Assembly (NCBI GenBank): GCA_029851415.1
Contig: CM056743.1
Location: forward strand, 66,184,186 to 66,248,185
DNA length: 64,000 nt
Direction of reading: 5' to 3'
From: Eretmocerus hayati
Lineage: Eukaryota; Arthropoda; Insecta; Hymenoptera; Aphelinidae
The notes under the pieces: generated by a model
Databases searched by the model: none
The model's input: only the letters and a program-made list of their open reading frames with translations
Told to the model about the DNA's origin: nothing
Program-made: the position numbers and the translations under genes
Shown here: positions 33,510 through 44,098 of the stretch, in pieces
Numbering within the stretch: position 1 is the stretch's first letter
How the letters are laid out: every line of letters begins with the position of its first letter

Positions 33510-34719
33510 AAAGGAGCTGTTGCAAATAAGGCGAAATCTGTCCCAAACGGATTTGGCTGTAAATCACGTCAGATACTCGTTTTGGGTATCAGAGTATGCA
33601 TGTAAATTTTTTCCGCATGAAATCAACTTGCAGCGATTTGCCGAGCAAGAGTCGCCCCCATTTAAAATACACGTGAAACGTCATTCTTTGCGCCCCTCTC
33701 AAAATTGGCCACAGGAACCGCTACGGGACCAACGAGAATTTGTTCTTGAACAAAAAATACAACTTTCAGGGGTATTTTTGAGGACGGGAAATGCTGCGCT
33801 GATACCTAAAAATCACTCAGAAGATGGAGAATGCGGATTTCTCGCGCTAAAACCGGGAAATACTCGAAAGGAGTTGGGTTAATCGAAAAGTTGCAGAGGA
33901 CTAAAGTTGTAGATTTTGTCCTAAACTTTCATTTGGCATTGGTATCTGATAAGTATATTGATTGAAAACTCCTAAAAAACGTCCAGAACTCATGAAAAAC
34001 CATATTTATCGAACTTTTTGGCGACCTCGAGGTCAAAATGGATGAAACAAGAAATACATTTTATAGGTTTCATGAAAATACACATTTTTTCTTCTCATCA
34101 TTTTTTTCGATGAAATGCACCAGACTTGAGCTATTAGCAAAACAAAGTCCAAAAGTGGCACTTTCCAACTTTCAAACGTAAAATACTCGAAAAAATCAAA
34201 TCGAAACCCTATATAATAATTGCGTGAAAAGTTGTATATTTTCATGAACTTCAAAATGAGAAAAAAAAAATCCATAACATTCCGATGTCTTGGCTTCGAG
34301 GAATATGCATTTTTATGCCGAATCGCTCGTTGAGGTGGATAAATTGATGGTTCTGAGATGCTTTAGGCGAATTTACGTCAATAGATCATACCACAGTATG
34401 AAAAAACTCACCAAGGCTCATGTCCGATTTCGGTCCAGAGTCCCACAACATCCCAGATCGCAATCATTTTCGTCAAAGTTCACCTGTACAGTAGGAACTT
34501 CTCGTTCCTGGAGATGCAATCACCCGTGGAAGAGAGAAAATAGTCTACTCCCCGAATTTGCGCGCAGCTGGAAACTCACGGAGAGGATATGTGTCACGAC
34601 ATTCACGAGTTTTCATCAGAATAAACTTCGTCAGAGATTCATATTTTACCATCAAAGATTAGACTAGAAATAATCACAGAAAATAAAATTCCTCACTACA
34701 AACAACATGATATTGATAC
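33510..34719 (+). repeat. Left 1.2-kb terminal inverted repeat
   Basis: Highly similar to 49039-50221 in reverse complement from AAAGGAGCTGTTGC to CATGATATTGATAC. The main differences are a segment of about 25 bp near 33565-33590 present only here, and scattered substitutions. An open frame (33520-33882) is retained in both copies but has no recognisable domain. Confidence 0.92.
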
Positions 34720-34763
34720 TTATACATGATGTATATATATCTCTCTCTCCCTCTCTCTCTCTC
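34720..34763 (+). repeat. TC-rich junction before first retrotransposon
   Basis: A short AT/TC run (TATATCTCTCTCTCCCTCTC-like) separates the left terminal repeat from the truncated retrotransposon. It is the upstream remainder of the microsatellite target. Confidence 0.85.
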
Positions 34764-36701
34764 CTTCACGGTTCCGGACCGGATGAGTTGAACGCTCACT
34801 TTGCGGGGGTCTCTGTTTCCCCTCACGAAAATATTAATGAAGCAATGGACGATATTAACTCTGCACCGGAGGAGGGGTTTAAATTCAAGCCCACAAATTT
34901 CAATGATGTAGTCCTTGCTATTAAACATTTCTCCTCGCAGGCCCGCGGGGTGGATGGGATCCCTCAGAGTGTGATCGCGAAGGCTCTTCCGGCAATTGGT
35001 GATCTTATTGTACATATATTCAATTCCTCTTTCGCTCATAGCGTTTTTCCCGAGGCTTGGAAGCAAGCGCAGCTGATTGCATTGAAGAAGACTGCAGCTC
35101 CATCAACGGTCTCGGACATTCGTCCCATAGCGCTGCTGTGCTTCCTTTCCAAGGTTCTGGAAAAAATTGCACATGACCAAATCACGGAGTATTTAAAAGT
35201 AGAGAAACTTCTTGATCGCTTCCAGACTGGTTTCAGGCAATACCATAGCACCCAGACAGCTTTACTAGAGTTGACGGATGACATCAGAGTAGGCATTGAT
35301 AGGAAGAAGGTCACCTTACTCCTACTATTCGATCTACCAAGCCTTCGACACAATAACACCGTCAGAGCTGTTGAGGAAGCTCCGAAACCTTGGATTCTCA
35401 AGGTCGGCACTCCTGTGGATAAAATCATACTTACAAGGCCGCACCCAAATAGTCACTTCAAAAGCCAGTAGTTCTGATTGGCTCGAAACCAATCTGGGTG
35501 TTCCACAGGGATCCGTTCTCGGGCCTTTACTCTTCAGCTTATATGTTAATGACTTACCTGGTTTGCTAGATGGAAAGTCGGTATATCATCTATTCTATGC
35601 GGATGATCTTCAAATTTATCTCCAAGTCGAGAAAACTAAGATCAAGGAAGGCATCACTCGGCTGGGGGAAGTAGGACGACTAATTGCTGAATGGGCCAGA
35701 AGTTCCGGCCTGCGTCTCAACGCTGGCAAGACCAAGGCAATCTTCTTCAGCTCTGAGAGGAATATCAAAGACCTAAAGAGAATGGACTTGCCAGGAGTTG
35801 AGATACAGGAAGGAAAGTTCATTCCGTTCAGCGACACGGTCGTGAGCCTTGGTGTTACACTTGATAGTGAACTGACGTGGAAACCGCACATCGACCAAGT
35901 AACTAAGAAAGTGAATAGAGCCCTATACGGATTGCGGTTTTTTAGGGCGTGTATCACCAGACCTCTCCGAATTCGCCTAGTCGAGTCATTAGTTCAACCG
36001 CATTTAGATTATTGCACAGTCGTGTACCTCGACGCCACGGACGAACAGCGGCAACGGATACAGCGACTGAGCAATTCATGTGTGAGGTACATTTTTGATC
36101 TTAGGAGAGACGAGCACATCACCCCGTTTAGGGAGAGTTTGGGTTGGTTACGTACTGATTCGCGGAGAATGTACTTCGCAGCACTTTTAATGCATAAGAT
36201 CATGCATCTTGGAGAACCTGGCTACCTAGCTGCGATGTTTACCAGGTACCAATCTGGACGCCCCGCACGTGGTGATCCAGAAGAGCGGGTACTCAAAGTT
36301 CCCAATATGAGACTTGAATATGGAAGGAGATCTTTCCAGGTTCAATGTGCTCATTTTTGGAACTTTCTCCCTCCGGGCTTTCGGCAGCTGGGGAAAACAC
36401 TCTTGTTCAAAGGGTCCTTGAAAGATTTCCTATTAACAAAGTCTCCTCAGAGGATTGATCCGGAGAAGCAGCATTACTTTAATCTTTGATGGGCTAGGGC
36501 TTTGTTCCTTTTCTTTCTATCTCTTTTTAATTGTAAGTGACCTTCTGTCACCAGACTGAAGAGAAACTGTGATATTTCTGTGAACCCATGCCCTTTATCT
36601 TATTTTCTTTCAAGTGAAATCGTAAAGTGTATGACTAGTCACAATTGTGATATATCTATCCTTGACCAAATTATTCCTTAATATGATTTTATCGGAATAT
36701 T

Positions 36702-36742
<41 letters not shown>

Positions 36743-36812
36743 ACACATGTGAAAATATGTAGGTGTATTTTGTCGCATGACGAATAAAGGATATCTATCT
36801 ATCTATCTATCT
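34764..36812 (+). pseudogene. Non-LTR retrotransposon copy A, 5'-truncated and frameshifted
   Basis: Copy A is collinear with and closely similar to 42002-44100 of copy C. It starts within the linker upstream of the reverse transcriptase. The first frame (to about 35330) has the fingers region, including RPIALLCFLSKVLEKI and GFRQYHSTQTALLELTDDI. At about 35330 two bases are missing compared with copy C, destroying the F-D-F-S-K-A-F-D motif A. The second frame runs to the TGA at 36487-36489 with GVPQGSVLGPLLFSLYVND, FYADDLQIY and VSLGVTLDSELTW. The 3' end AATAAAGGATATC leads into (TATC)n. It is a dead copy of a CR1/L2-like element. Confidence 0.92.
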
Positions 36813-36846
36813 CCACCCTTCTCCCCTCTCACTCTCTCTCCCTCTC

Positions 36847-36848
<2 letters not shown>
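36792..36848 (+). repeat. (ATCT)n tail followed by TC-rich tract
   Basis: The tail of copy A, about five ATCT units, passes into an imperfect TC tract. It marks the downstream side of the microsatellite target of copy A. Confidence 0.9.
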
Positions 36849-36877
<29 letters not shown>

Positions 36878-37292
36878 GGTGGTTAGAGGGCAAAATCTGC
36901 CTCAGGATCCCTCGGATCCGTCCCCAGACACCGGACTGGTTCAGCTTACGCGGACTACGCATAGCCCACGCAGGCCATACCAGGCGGGACACGGGTTTGG
37001 GTGGGGCCCACCGAGAGGTGGGCCCGGCCGTGTAATATCCCTCTCCCCTCGATGTCCGATACCTAGGGCATCGGGCAATCAAGAAGGAGATCCACCTGCA
37101 TCTACCATCTCATCCCGGAACCGCGTGAGCATTACTTCAGGATGAGCGGCATGTCTCGCGCTCGATTGCGAGCGTTCCTCTTCTCCATCTTCTCTCTTCG
37201 GCCACTTGTCGGCATCTTCTATCTTCACTCTTCATTGTTCCCTCTCTTTCTTCTTTCTTCTCTCTTCTTTCTTCTTTCTTCCCTCTTCAGTG

Positions 37293-37293
<1 letters not shown>
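36849..37293 (-). mobile_element. Possible poly(A)-tailed antisense insertion
   Basis: A run of 27 T (36849-36875) abuts GC-rich DNA ending in a pyrimidine-rich stretch (37185-37290). Read on the minus strand this is DNA ending in a poly(A) tail, inserted in the TC tract in the opposite orientation to its neighbours. The body has an inverted block GGTGGGCCCACCG-like hairpin near 37000-37025. No known SINE promoter boxes or protein are recognised. It could alternatively be a decayed 5' leader of a plus-strand element. Confidence 0.4.

Positions 37294-37328
<35 letters not shown>
37294..37328 (+). repeat. (TC)n tract before copy B
   Basis: A near-pure TC run ends at the exact point where copy B begins. 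It falsely extends the copy B frame upstream as a Leu/Ser repeat. Confidence 0.9.
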
Positions 37329-37330
<2 letters not shown>

Positions 37331-40300
37331 TGCATTCATGGAGGATATCAGTCCTTACCTTCCCATGTATGATCACACTATCATCACAGGTGACTTCAAT
37401 ATCAACATGGCAAATCAATCACCTGCCTCAGTTTCATTCAAGGAAATTATCAATGCCCATTCCCTTCTAATTGCAAGTACCCAGCCTACTCATCATGTAA
37501 TATATCACGACGGATCAGTCCATGATACTTGTCTAGATCTTTTCTTAGTGCGTGACTCGTCAGCTATTATTAGTCATCGTAAGTCTGAATCCCCTTTTGC
37601 CGCTGGTCACGACTTTATTGAAATTGACTACCAGATCACAAAGCCAAGCACACCGGACAAAAAGCTTGCCATACGTAACTTGAAAAGCGTCGATTCTAGT
37701 GAACTCCATCAGATAATATCTACAGCTCTGAACGCTTTGTTACCTTCACACGATGCGATAGACTCAAAACAATCGAATGAAGATACCACAGGTCCTTGCA
37801 CCTCGGTCCAACCTGTAAATAACTCACTTGTAAATATTCCCTCGATCAATCTCCCTTGTACATACAACCCCTTCGATTTAAGATCTCACTACAGCCCTCA
37901 CACTGATTTTCCTGACTACAGTAGTCCTTTATATTCGCCACTCACCAATGCGCAAGTCAACGAGTCTGTAAATACGATCACCCGTGTCGCTTTGAGTGCC
38001 TTTGATCAGCTGTCACCCATAAAGCATCTCAATGTAACTTCCTCTAAAAAACCTTGGGTTACAGCTGATATAAGATATCTCATGAGACAACGCGATAACC
38101 TCTACAGTCGTGCACGCAAAACAAAGTCTCCCAGCACTGCATCAGCATATCGCTCGGCACGCAACTCAGTGAAACTCACTCTTGACAACGCTAAATATGA
38201 ATACGTCTCTAACAGGGTTTTGAGTGCACCTGATGTTAGGTCAAGATGGAGCGAACTTAGGAAATTCAGATTGATGTCTAGACGAACACCGTCACCACTC
38301 GATCTATTTTCAAGCCCATCTCTCAATACTCACTATGCGTCCGTATCCAAAGACATCCCGCCCCTAAAAGATAGTGATATTGAGAAAGTCTGCGCGATGC
38401 CTTTACCGGACAATGTTCCCACGTTCGATTTCAGACCTGTAACTGGTGAAGATACCCAGCGAGCATTTGCACTCTCTAAATCCCGAGGCGTTGGTGTGGA
38501 TGGTTTATCATCCACCATGTTCAGGATGGCTTTCCCAGCACTGCATCCGCATATTACCACAACTGTCAATGAGTCACTCGTTACGGGATACTTTCCCGAA
38601 GAGTGGAAGAAATCTTCCATCATTCCTCTATCGAAAACCTCTGCCCCAAAATCTCCGTCTGATACCCGCCCTGTATCACAGCTCCCAGAAATGTCTAAAA
38701 TTCTGGAACGCATTGTACATGAACAACTTTCCTCCCATCTTTCCACTGCTAACTTACTTGACCCTCATCAGTGTGGGTTCCGACCTCATCACTCGACGCA
38801 AACAGCTTTACTTGGTGTACTGGAAGACATCCGCTTTGCAATTGACAACCGCATGATCACAGTTTTCATCTCGTTCGACTTTTCCAAAGCGTTCGACACA
38901 CTTCCACATTACATTCTTCTCAAGAAATTACGTAATATCGGCTGCTCCGATCGTGTCATACGATGGTTCGCGAGCTACCTACGTGGTCGTACCCAAGCAG
39001 TTCGGCGTGAAGACGGAACACATGAGACATGGCTTGAGACGAATGCAGGCGTTCCGCAGGGGAGTGTCCTTGGCCCACTCCTTTTCCTGATTTGTATAAA
39101 CGACCTTTCTCTTGTCCTGCGTCACTCATCCCACAAGATCTTTGCGGATGATACCGGTATATACATTCACTCACACCCTGCTGACCTTGTCAGGAAGATT
39201 GCACTAATCAATCAAGATGCCAATAGTGTAGCAAAGTGGACTCGTGAAAATGGTCTTCACCTGAATGCAAAGAAAACCACTGCCATTATACTTGGTAGTG
39301 AGTTGTACCTTAGAAATGTCGATCTCAAGCGTACCGCCCCCATCACAATTGATGGAACAGTCATTCCATACGTAGACCGCATAAAACTCCTTGGCGTGAA
39401 CATTTCTCCTTCATTGAACTGGAGTTCTCAAATAAATACCATATCCAAGAAAGTACACGGATCCTTAAACTCGTTACGAATGTTGAGTCGTGCACTATCG
39501 CGTCAGCTTAAGCAACAGCTCACCCAAAGTCTGGTACTTCCACACTTCGACTACAGTGCTACTCTGCTCACTGGCCTTGATAAAACACAAACAAAGAAAC
39601 TGCACACCCTTATGAACACCTGTGTTAGGTTTGCTCACGGAAATGTGCCCAGGCGCGCGCACGTCACACCATACCGAATATCTCTCGGCTGGCTCTCAGC
39701 CACTAGACGTAGAGAATATCTCATCGCGTCTCTTGCATTTTCAATCATTCATCACCAGCTTCCGTCATTCCTGAGACCGCGTTTCAAACTTGCCACCGAA
39801 GCGCCATCCCTTCGGCAGTCCGAGCGCAACAAAAAACATAACATGCTGTATAAAGCCCCTCGCACTGAAGCACTGAATCAGTCCTTTACGTACGTAGCCT
39901 CAAAACTCTTCAACACCCTTGACGAAGTTGATTTCATCAACCAAAGTCCGAGCATATTCAAACAATGTCTCCGTGAAATCTTCATGGAGCGTGATGCGAA
40001 AGATTGGGTCTTGAGAGCTCAAAACGAAGGTATGAATGCGATTCCCCAAGCTCTATTAGGAAAAATATCGCTTCCAGGACATGTATAGTAGAGCCGGGCT
40101 CACAATCAATTATTTTATATATAATCTTCTCATTATTATCACATTTAGGTTAATTATGATTATTCCTATTAGTATAATTTTGTAGCCACACTAGCATTAT
40201 CATTATCCCTTGAGATTTATGTCTAAGCATCTTACGCATCAACGTCTGTACTATTTCTTGTTATTTTGTTGTTATTCCTTCTATTTCTACAAACTGGGCA

Positions 40301-40352
40301 AATAGGGTTTACCCTCTGCCCTCAATAAAATTTAATCAATCAATCAATCAAT

Positions 40353-40357
<5 letters not shown>
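37329..40357 (+). mobile_element. Non-LTR retrotransposon copy B, 5'-truncated
   Basis: This is a different family from copies A and C. It begins directly after the (TC)n tract, contains one long ORF2 frame, a 3' untranslated region (40089-40333) and an (AATC)n tail (40334-40357), and is followed by another (TC)n run. Truncation and simple-sequence tail fit target-primed reverse transcription into a TC microsatellite. Confidence 0.9.
37338..40088 (+). CDS. ORF2 of copy B: partial endonuclease and intact reverse transcriptase
   Basis: The frame is open for about 917 codons with a TAG stop at 40086-40088. It starts inside the AP-endonuclease domain (IITGDFNINM, then HDTCLDLFLV), so the N-terminal endonuclease motifs are missing. 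The reverse transcriptase has SDTRPVSQLPEMSKILE, GFRPHHSTQTALLGVLED, motif A ISFDFSKAFDT, motif B NAGVPQGSVLGPLL, motif C FADDTGIY and LHLNAKKTTAI. FADD replaces the usual YADD. The C-terminal region carries no RNase H. These features fit the CR1/L2/Daphne-like group. The ATG used is only the first after the junction; the natural start is lost. The reverse transcriptase frame is intact, so the copy is young or selected, but truncation means it is not autonomous. Confidence 0.9.
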   Translation: MEDISPYLPMYDHTIITGDFNINMANQSPASVSFKEIINAHSLLIASTQPTHHVIYHDGSVHDTCLDLFLVRDSSAIISHRKSESPFAAGHDFIEIDYQITKPSTPDKKLAIRNLKSVDSSELHQIISTALNALLPSHDAIDSKQSNEDTTGPCTSVQPVNNSLVNIPSINLPCTYNPFDLRSHYSPHTDFPDYSSPLYSPLTNAQVNESVNTITRVALSAFDQLSPIKHLNVTSSKKPWVTADIRYLMRQRDNLYSRARKTKSPSTASAYRSARNSVKLTLDNAKYEYVSNRVLSAPDVRSRWSELRKFRLMSRRTPSPLDLFSSPSLNTHYASVSKDIPPLKDSDIEKVCAMPLPDNVPTFDFRPVTGEDTQRAFALSKSRGVGVDGLSSTMFRMAFPALHPHITTTVNESLVTGYFPEEWKKSSIIPLSKTSAPKSPSDTRPVSQLPEMSKILERIVHEQLSSHLSTANLLDPHQCGFRPHHSTQTALLGVLEDIRFAIDNRMITVFISFDFSKAFDTLPHYILLKKLRNIGCSDRVIRWFASYLRGRTQAVRREDGTHETWLETNAGVPQGSVLGPLLFLICINDLSLVLRHSSHKIFADDTGIYIHSHPADLVRKIALINQDANSVAKWTRENGLHLNAKKTTAIILGSELYLRNVDLKRTAPITIDGTVIPYVDRIKLLGVNISPSLNWSSQINTISKKVHGSLNSLRMLSRALSRQLKQQLTQSLVLPHFDYSATLLTGLDKTQTKKLHTLMNTCVRFAHGNVPRRAHVTPYRISLGWLSATRRREYLIASLAFSIIHHQLPSFLRPRFKLATEAPSLRQSERNKKHNMLYKAPRTEALNQSFTYVASKLFNTLDEVDFINQSPSIFKQCLREIFMERDAKDWVLRAQNEGMNAIPQALLGKISLPGHV

Positions 40358-40393
<36 letters not shown>
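40356..40393 (+). repeat. (TC)n tract between copies B and C
   Basis: Pure TC dinucleotides run from the end of copy B's AATC tail to the first base of copy C. One tract serves as the downstream target remnant of B and the upstream remnant of C. Confidence 0.95.
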
Positions 40394-40395
<2 letters not shown>

Positions 40396-40801
40396 GGAGG
40401 TGATGAGAGCCAAGCGCTCGATTGCCAACAATTATTTCACAACTCATAACATCGAGCCCACATTGCTTGACCCTGAAGCGAAAGCCCATGTGCCGGACCC
40501 AAAGATTTACATCAATGAAATGCTACCTCGTGACAAATACAAGGAATATATTCAGCTGAGGCCACTTGCACGAGGTCTAGGCTTCAAATATGTTTGGCAC
40601 AGCGGTGGACGCTTTTGGGTCAGGCGTAGAAATGGCGAGAGAGCGCATGCGTTCGAGTCCCTCACTGAACTGCATGTCATTCAAACGGCGTGTCGAACAG
40701 CCCCAAGACCAAATCATGAGTCATCGGACAGTAGCCCGAACAGTCCAACCGTTCCAGACCAGGCTACAGATTCTACAGCAGCATCAGCGGGGACTCCCTG
40801 A
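40394..40801 (+). CDS. ORF1 of copy C, C-terminal part, FP25K-like
   Basis: About 135 codons remain, ending TGA at 40799-40801. The segment LGFKYVWHSGGRFWVRRR followed by a Leu-rich stretch with SLTELHVIQ resembles the C-terminal domain shared by baculovirus FP25K proteins and many insect non-LTR ORF1 proteins. ORF1 products bind element RNA. The N-terminus, probably coiled coil or zinc knuckle, is missing owing to 5' truncation. The tail after residue 105 is Ser/Pro/Thr-rich and probably a flexible linker. It is in the same frame as ORF2 and separated from it by this one stop, with CTA directly after it. Confidence 0.75.
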
Positions 40802-43729
40802 CTAAATACGGCTGCCGGAGAGTCAAAAGGGAGTGGTAGTTCCTTAAAGGCGGGGTTTATCAATCTTAACTCCTTAACAGATAAGATTGAGCACCTGCGC
40901 CTGCTCGTCGCTGCCGACCCCTCCTACCATCTTTTCGGGGTAGCTGAGTCGTGGCTCGATGAGTTTGTGGATGACAGTCTTGTTCAGGTCCCAGGTTATT
41001 CGCTGTTACGGCAAGATCGTAACAGAAACGGTGGCGGGGTTGCTCTGTATGTGCGTAATGATTTCAAAGTGGAGAGGCTTGCCTCGTCTAATACTTCTGG
41101 TCCGGGGTGTCCTGGCATACCCGAGTATTTGTTTTGCAGCGTACAGCAGGGTAACTCGCCATCGATTCTAGTAGGTGTGATTTATAGACCTCCAAAGGTT
41201 GCCATGCAGAAGGATGATGGGCTTTTCGGCTCATTACGCCGACTGTGTGGAGATTTTAGCCACAAAGTTATTATGGGGGATCTGAACGCAGACTTGTTGG
41301 ACACGGCTCATTCTGACACAAAGACATTGACCGCACTGACCGAAGAACTGTCCCTTCAGATTGTGCAACACGGTGCGACTCATCAACACAACCCCAATGT
41401 GTCTCATAAATGGATCGACCATATGTACGTAGATGAAAATGATACCGTCACCGACTTACAAAACAGACTACTGCCCAGTTTCGGCAAGCACGCGGTCATC
41501 GACGTCACCATCAACGTCTTCACTCCTGCTCCGCCTAAAAATTCCTTCACATACAGGGATTTCCGTAACATCACTCCGGAGCAGTTGAATGATCGCCTGC
41601 TTCGCTGTGACTGGACAGCGCTCAACAATGCTGAAACTAGTTTGGAAGATGCGATTAATTGCCTCAATGAAAACTTGAAAGTTGTATTAGATGAACTAGC
41701 GCCTGAAAAAACGATTTGCCCTCGTAAAGGCGACGCTCCTTGGATTGGTCCCGAGCTGAAAGGACTCATTAAGAAGCGTGATGCAACACGTAGGCGCTGG
41801 GAGCGAAACCAATGCAACCAGCGCAAGTGTTCTGGTCTTCAGAATGAGTTCTTCCGGCTCAGTGAAGAGGTCGACGTGCGTATTGAGAAAGAGCGAAATT
41901 CCTTCATTCAAAGTCACCTTTCCGACGCTCTTGATCAACATAAAAACATTTGGAAGGAAATGCGTAACCTCGGCCTCTTGCCTAAGAGCAAAGAGGAGGA
42001 GCTTCACGGCTTCACCCCGGACGAGTTGAACGCTCACTTTGCAGGAGTCTCTGTCTCACCTCGCGAGAATATAGAAGAAGCAATGGACGATGTAATGGTG
42101 GCTCCAGAGGAGGGTTTCGAATTCAAGCCAACCAATTTGAATGAAGTAGTCCTTGCCATAAAACATTTCTCCTCACAGGCTCGCGGGGTAGATGGAATCC
42201 CTCAAAGCGTGATCGCGAAAGCTCTCCCGGCGATTGGTGATCTTATTGTACATATTTTCAACTCCTCTTTCGCTCACAGCATCTTTCCTGAGACTTGGAA
42301 GCAAGCACAGCTGATTGCGCTAAAAAAGACTGTAGCTCCATCATCAGTCTCGGACTTCCGTCCTATTGCGATCTTGTGCTTCCTCTCCAAGGTTCTCGAA
42401 AAGATTGCACACGACCAAATCACGGAGTACTTGGAGAAAGAAAAATTATTAGATGGCTTCCAGGCTGGTTTCAGACAACACCACAGTACCCAGACAGCTT
42501 TGCTGAAATTGACTGATGACATAAGACTAGGTATAGATAGGAAGAAGATCACCCTTTTACTACTCTTCGACTTCAGCAAAGCCTTTGACACGATATCACC
42601 AACAAAACTTCTGAGTAAACTGCGACAACTTGGTTTCTCGCGTTCGGCACTCCTGTGGATCAAATCATATTTACAAGGTCGCACCCAGCTAGTCACCTCT
42701 AAGAATGGTAAATCTGATTGGCTCGCAACCAATCTGGGTGTTCCGCAGGGTTCTGTTCTCGGGCCCTTACTCTTTAGTTTGTACGTCAATGACTTGCCTG
42801 GGCTATTGAATGGAAAGTCGGTAGATCATCTCTTTTACGCTGATGACCTCCAAATTTATCTCCAAATCGAGAAAAATAAGATCAGGGAGGGCATCGCTCG
42901 ACTGGGAGAAATCGGACGACTGGTTGCTGATTGGGCTATGGGCTCCGGCCTGCGTCTCAACGCTGGCAAAACCAAAGCAATCTTTTTCTCTTCCGAGACG
43001 AATATCAAGGATCTGAAAAGGATGGATCTGCCAGGTTTCGAGATACAGGATGGAGTTTTCGTTCCTTTCAGTGACACAGTCGTGAGTCTTGGTGTTGTAT
43101 TAGACAGCGAATTATCGTGGAAACCGCAAATAAATCAAGTGACGAAGAAAGTCAACAGGGCCCTGTACGGTTTGCGGTTTTTCAGGGCATGCATCACCGG
43201 GACTCTCCGAGTTCGACTGGTCGAGGCGTTAGTACAACCCCATCTAGACTATTGTACGGTCGTGTATCTTGACGCCACGGACGAACAGCGGCAACGGCTA
43301 CAAAGACTAAACAACTCATTTGTGAGATACATTTTTGATCTTAGGAGAGACGAGCACATCACTCCGTTCAGGGAAAACTTGGATTGGCTGCGTACTGATT
43401 CGCGGCGAATGTACTTTGCAGGCATTATCATGTATAAGATCATGCACATGAGGGAACCTGGTTACCTGTCTGCAATGTTTACCAGGCACCAATCCGAGCG
43501 CCCCGTGCGGGGAGATGCACAAGAGCAGGAACTCAAAGTCCCCAAGGTGAGACTTGAATATGGAAGAAGATCTTTCCAAGTTCAATGCGCTCACTTCTGG
43601 AACTTTCTCCCTTCAGGCATCCGGCAAATTCAGAAGATCTCATTTTTCAAAGAAGCTTTGAAAGAGTTTCTCTTATCACAACCATCCCAGAGGATTGATG
43701 TGGATAACAAACAATACTTTAACCTCTGA
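40802..43729 (+). CDS. ORF2 of copy C: AP endonuclease and reverse transcriptase, intact
   Basis: The frame is open for 975 codons from the codon after the ORF1 stop to TGA at 43727-43729. The endonuclease shows INLNSL and AESWL (first Asn and Glu motifs, residues 18-52), VGVIYRPP, IMGDLNADLL and HKWIDHMYV. The reverse transcriptase shows DFRPIAILCFLSKVLEKI, GFRQHHSTQTALLKLTDDI, motif A LLFDFSKAFDT, motif B GVPQGSVLGPLLFSLYVND, motif C FYADDLQIY and SLGVVLDSELSWKPQI. No RNase H follows. CR1/L2-like. The first in-frame ATG is at 41204 (residue 135), after two catalytic endonuclease motifs, so translation probably depends on ORF1 (UGA readthrough or reinitiation). Confidence 0.92.
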   Translation, partial: LNTAAGESKGSGSSLKAGFINLNSLTDKIEHLRLLVAADPSYHLFGVAESWLDEFVDDSLVQVPGYSLLRQDRNRNGGGVALYVRNDFKVERLASSNTSGPGCPGIPEYLFCSVQQGNSPSILVGVIYRPPKVAMQKDDGLFGSLRRLCGDFSHKVIMGDLNADLLDTAHSDTKTLTALTEELSLQIVQHGATHQHNPNVSHKWIDHMYVDENDTVTDLQNRLLPSFGKHAVIDVTINVFTPAPPKNSFTYRDFRNITPEQLNDRLLRCDWTALNNAETSLEDAINCLNENLKVVLDELAPEKTICPRKGDAPWIGPELKGLIKKRDATRRRWERNQCNQRKCSGLQNEFFRLSEEVDVRIEKERNSFIQSHLSDALDQHKNIWKEMRNLGLLPKSKEEELHGFTPDELNAHFAGVSVSPRENIEEAMDDVMVAPEEGFEFKPTNLNEVVLAIKHFSSQARGVDGIPQSVIAKALPAIGDLIVHIFNSSFAHSIFPETWKQAQLIALKKTVAPSSVSDFRPIAILCFLSKVLEKIAHDQITEYLEKEKLLDGFQAGFRQHHSTQTALLKLTDDIRLGIDRKKITLLLLFDFSKAFDTISPTKLLSKLRQLGFSRSALLWIKSYLQGRTQLVTSKNGKSDWLATNLGVPQGSVLGPLLFSLYVNDLPGLLNGKSVDHLFYADDLQIYLQIEKNKIREGIARLGEIGRLVADWAMGSGLRLNAGKTKAIFFSSETNIKDLKRMDLPGFEIQDGVFVPFSDTVVSLGVVLDSELSWKPQINQVTKKVNRALYGLRFFRACITGTLRVRLVEALVQPHLDYCTVVYLDATDEQRQRLQRLNNSFVRYIFDLRRDEHITPFRENLDWLRTDSRRMYFAGIIMYKIMHMREPGYLSAMFTRHQSERPVRGDAQEQELKVPKVRLEYGRRSFQVQCAHFWNFLPSGIRQIQKISFFKEALKEFLLSQPSQRIDVDNKQYFNL

Positions 43730-44095
43730 TAGGCTTGGGCTCTTTCCGATTAGGCTTTTAATTATAACTTAGTTATGCGTGGCCTTCCCGCCATTGACTG
43801 AAACATCTGTGATAATTTTCCGAGCCCACTATCCTTTATATGTACAAAAATGTTTTATATTTTCTTGCTCCTTTTTCCTATCTTTATCTGTATAATAAAT
43901 AGTGTAATTTGACTTTCTACGCACCTTGCAGTGCTTCAAAATGACTAGTCACTTGATGTGATAATACAATGTCCTTGACCAAAACGACAAATTTCATGAA
44001 TGTGATATATATTTATTATGAGTGACATATGTATCATATGTAACAGAATTTTTAACTTTTGCCTCTGAGCAATTAAAGGATATCAATCAATCAAT

Positions 44096-44098
<3 letters not shown>

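Noticed and set aside
33520..33882. 120-codon frame conserved in both 1.2-kb terminal repeats
   Set aside because: High DNA identity between the repeats explains its retention. It has no domain, and it begins about 10 bp from the transposon end, where no promoter is expected.
37206..37337. Upstream start of the copy B ORF2 in a Leu/Ser-rich stretch
   Set aside because: This part is (TC)n and pyrimidine-rich target DNA read through in frame. The element begins at about 37329.
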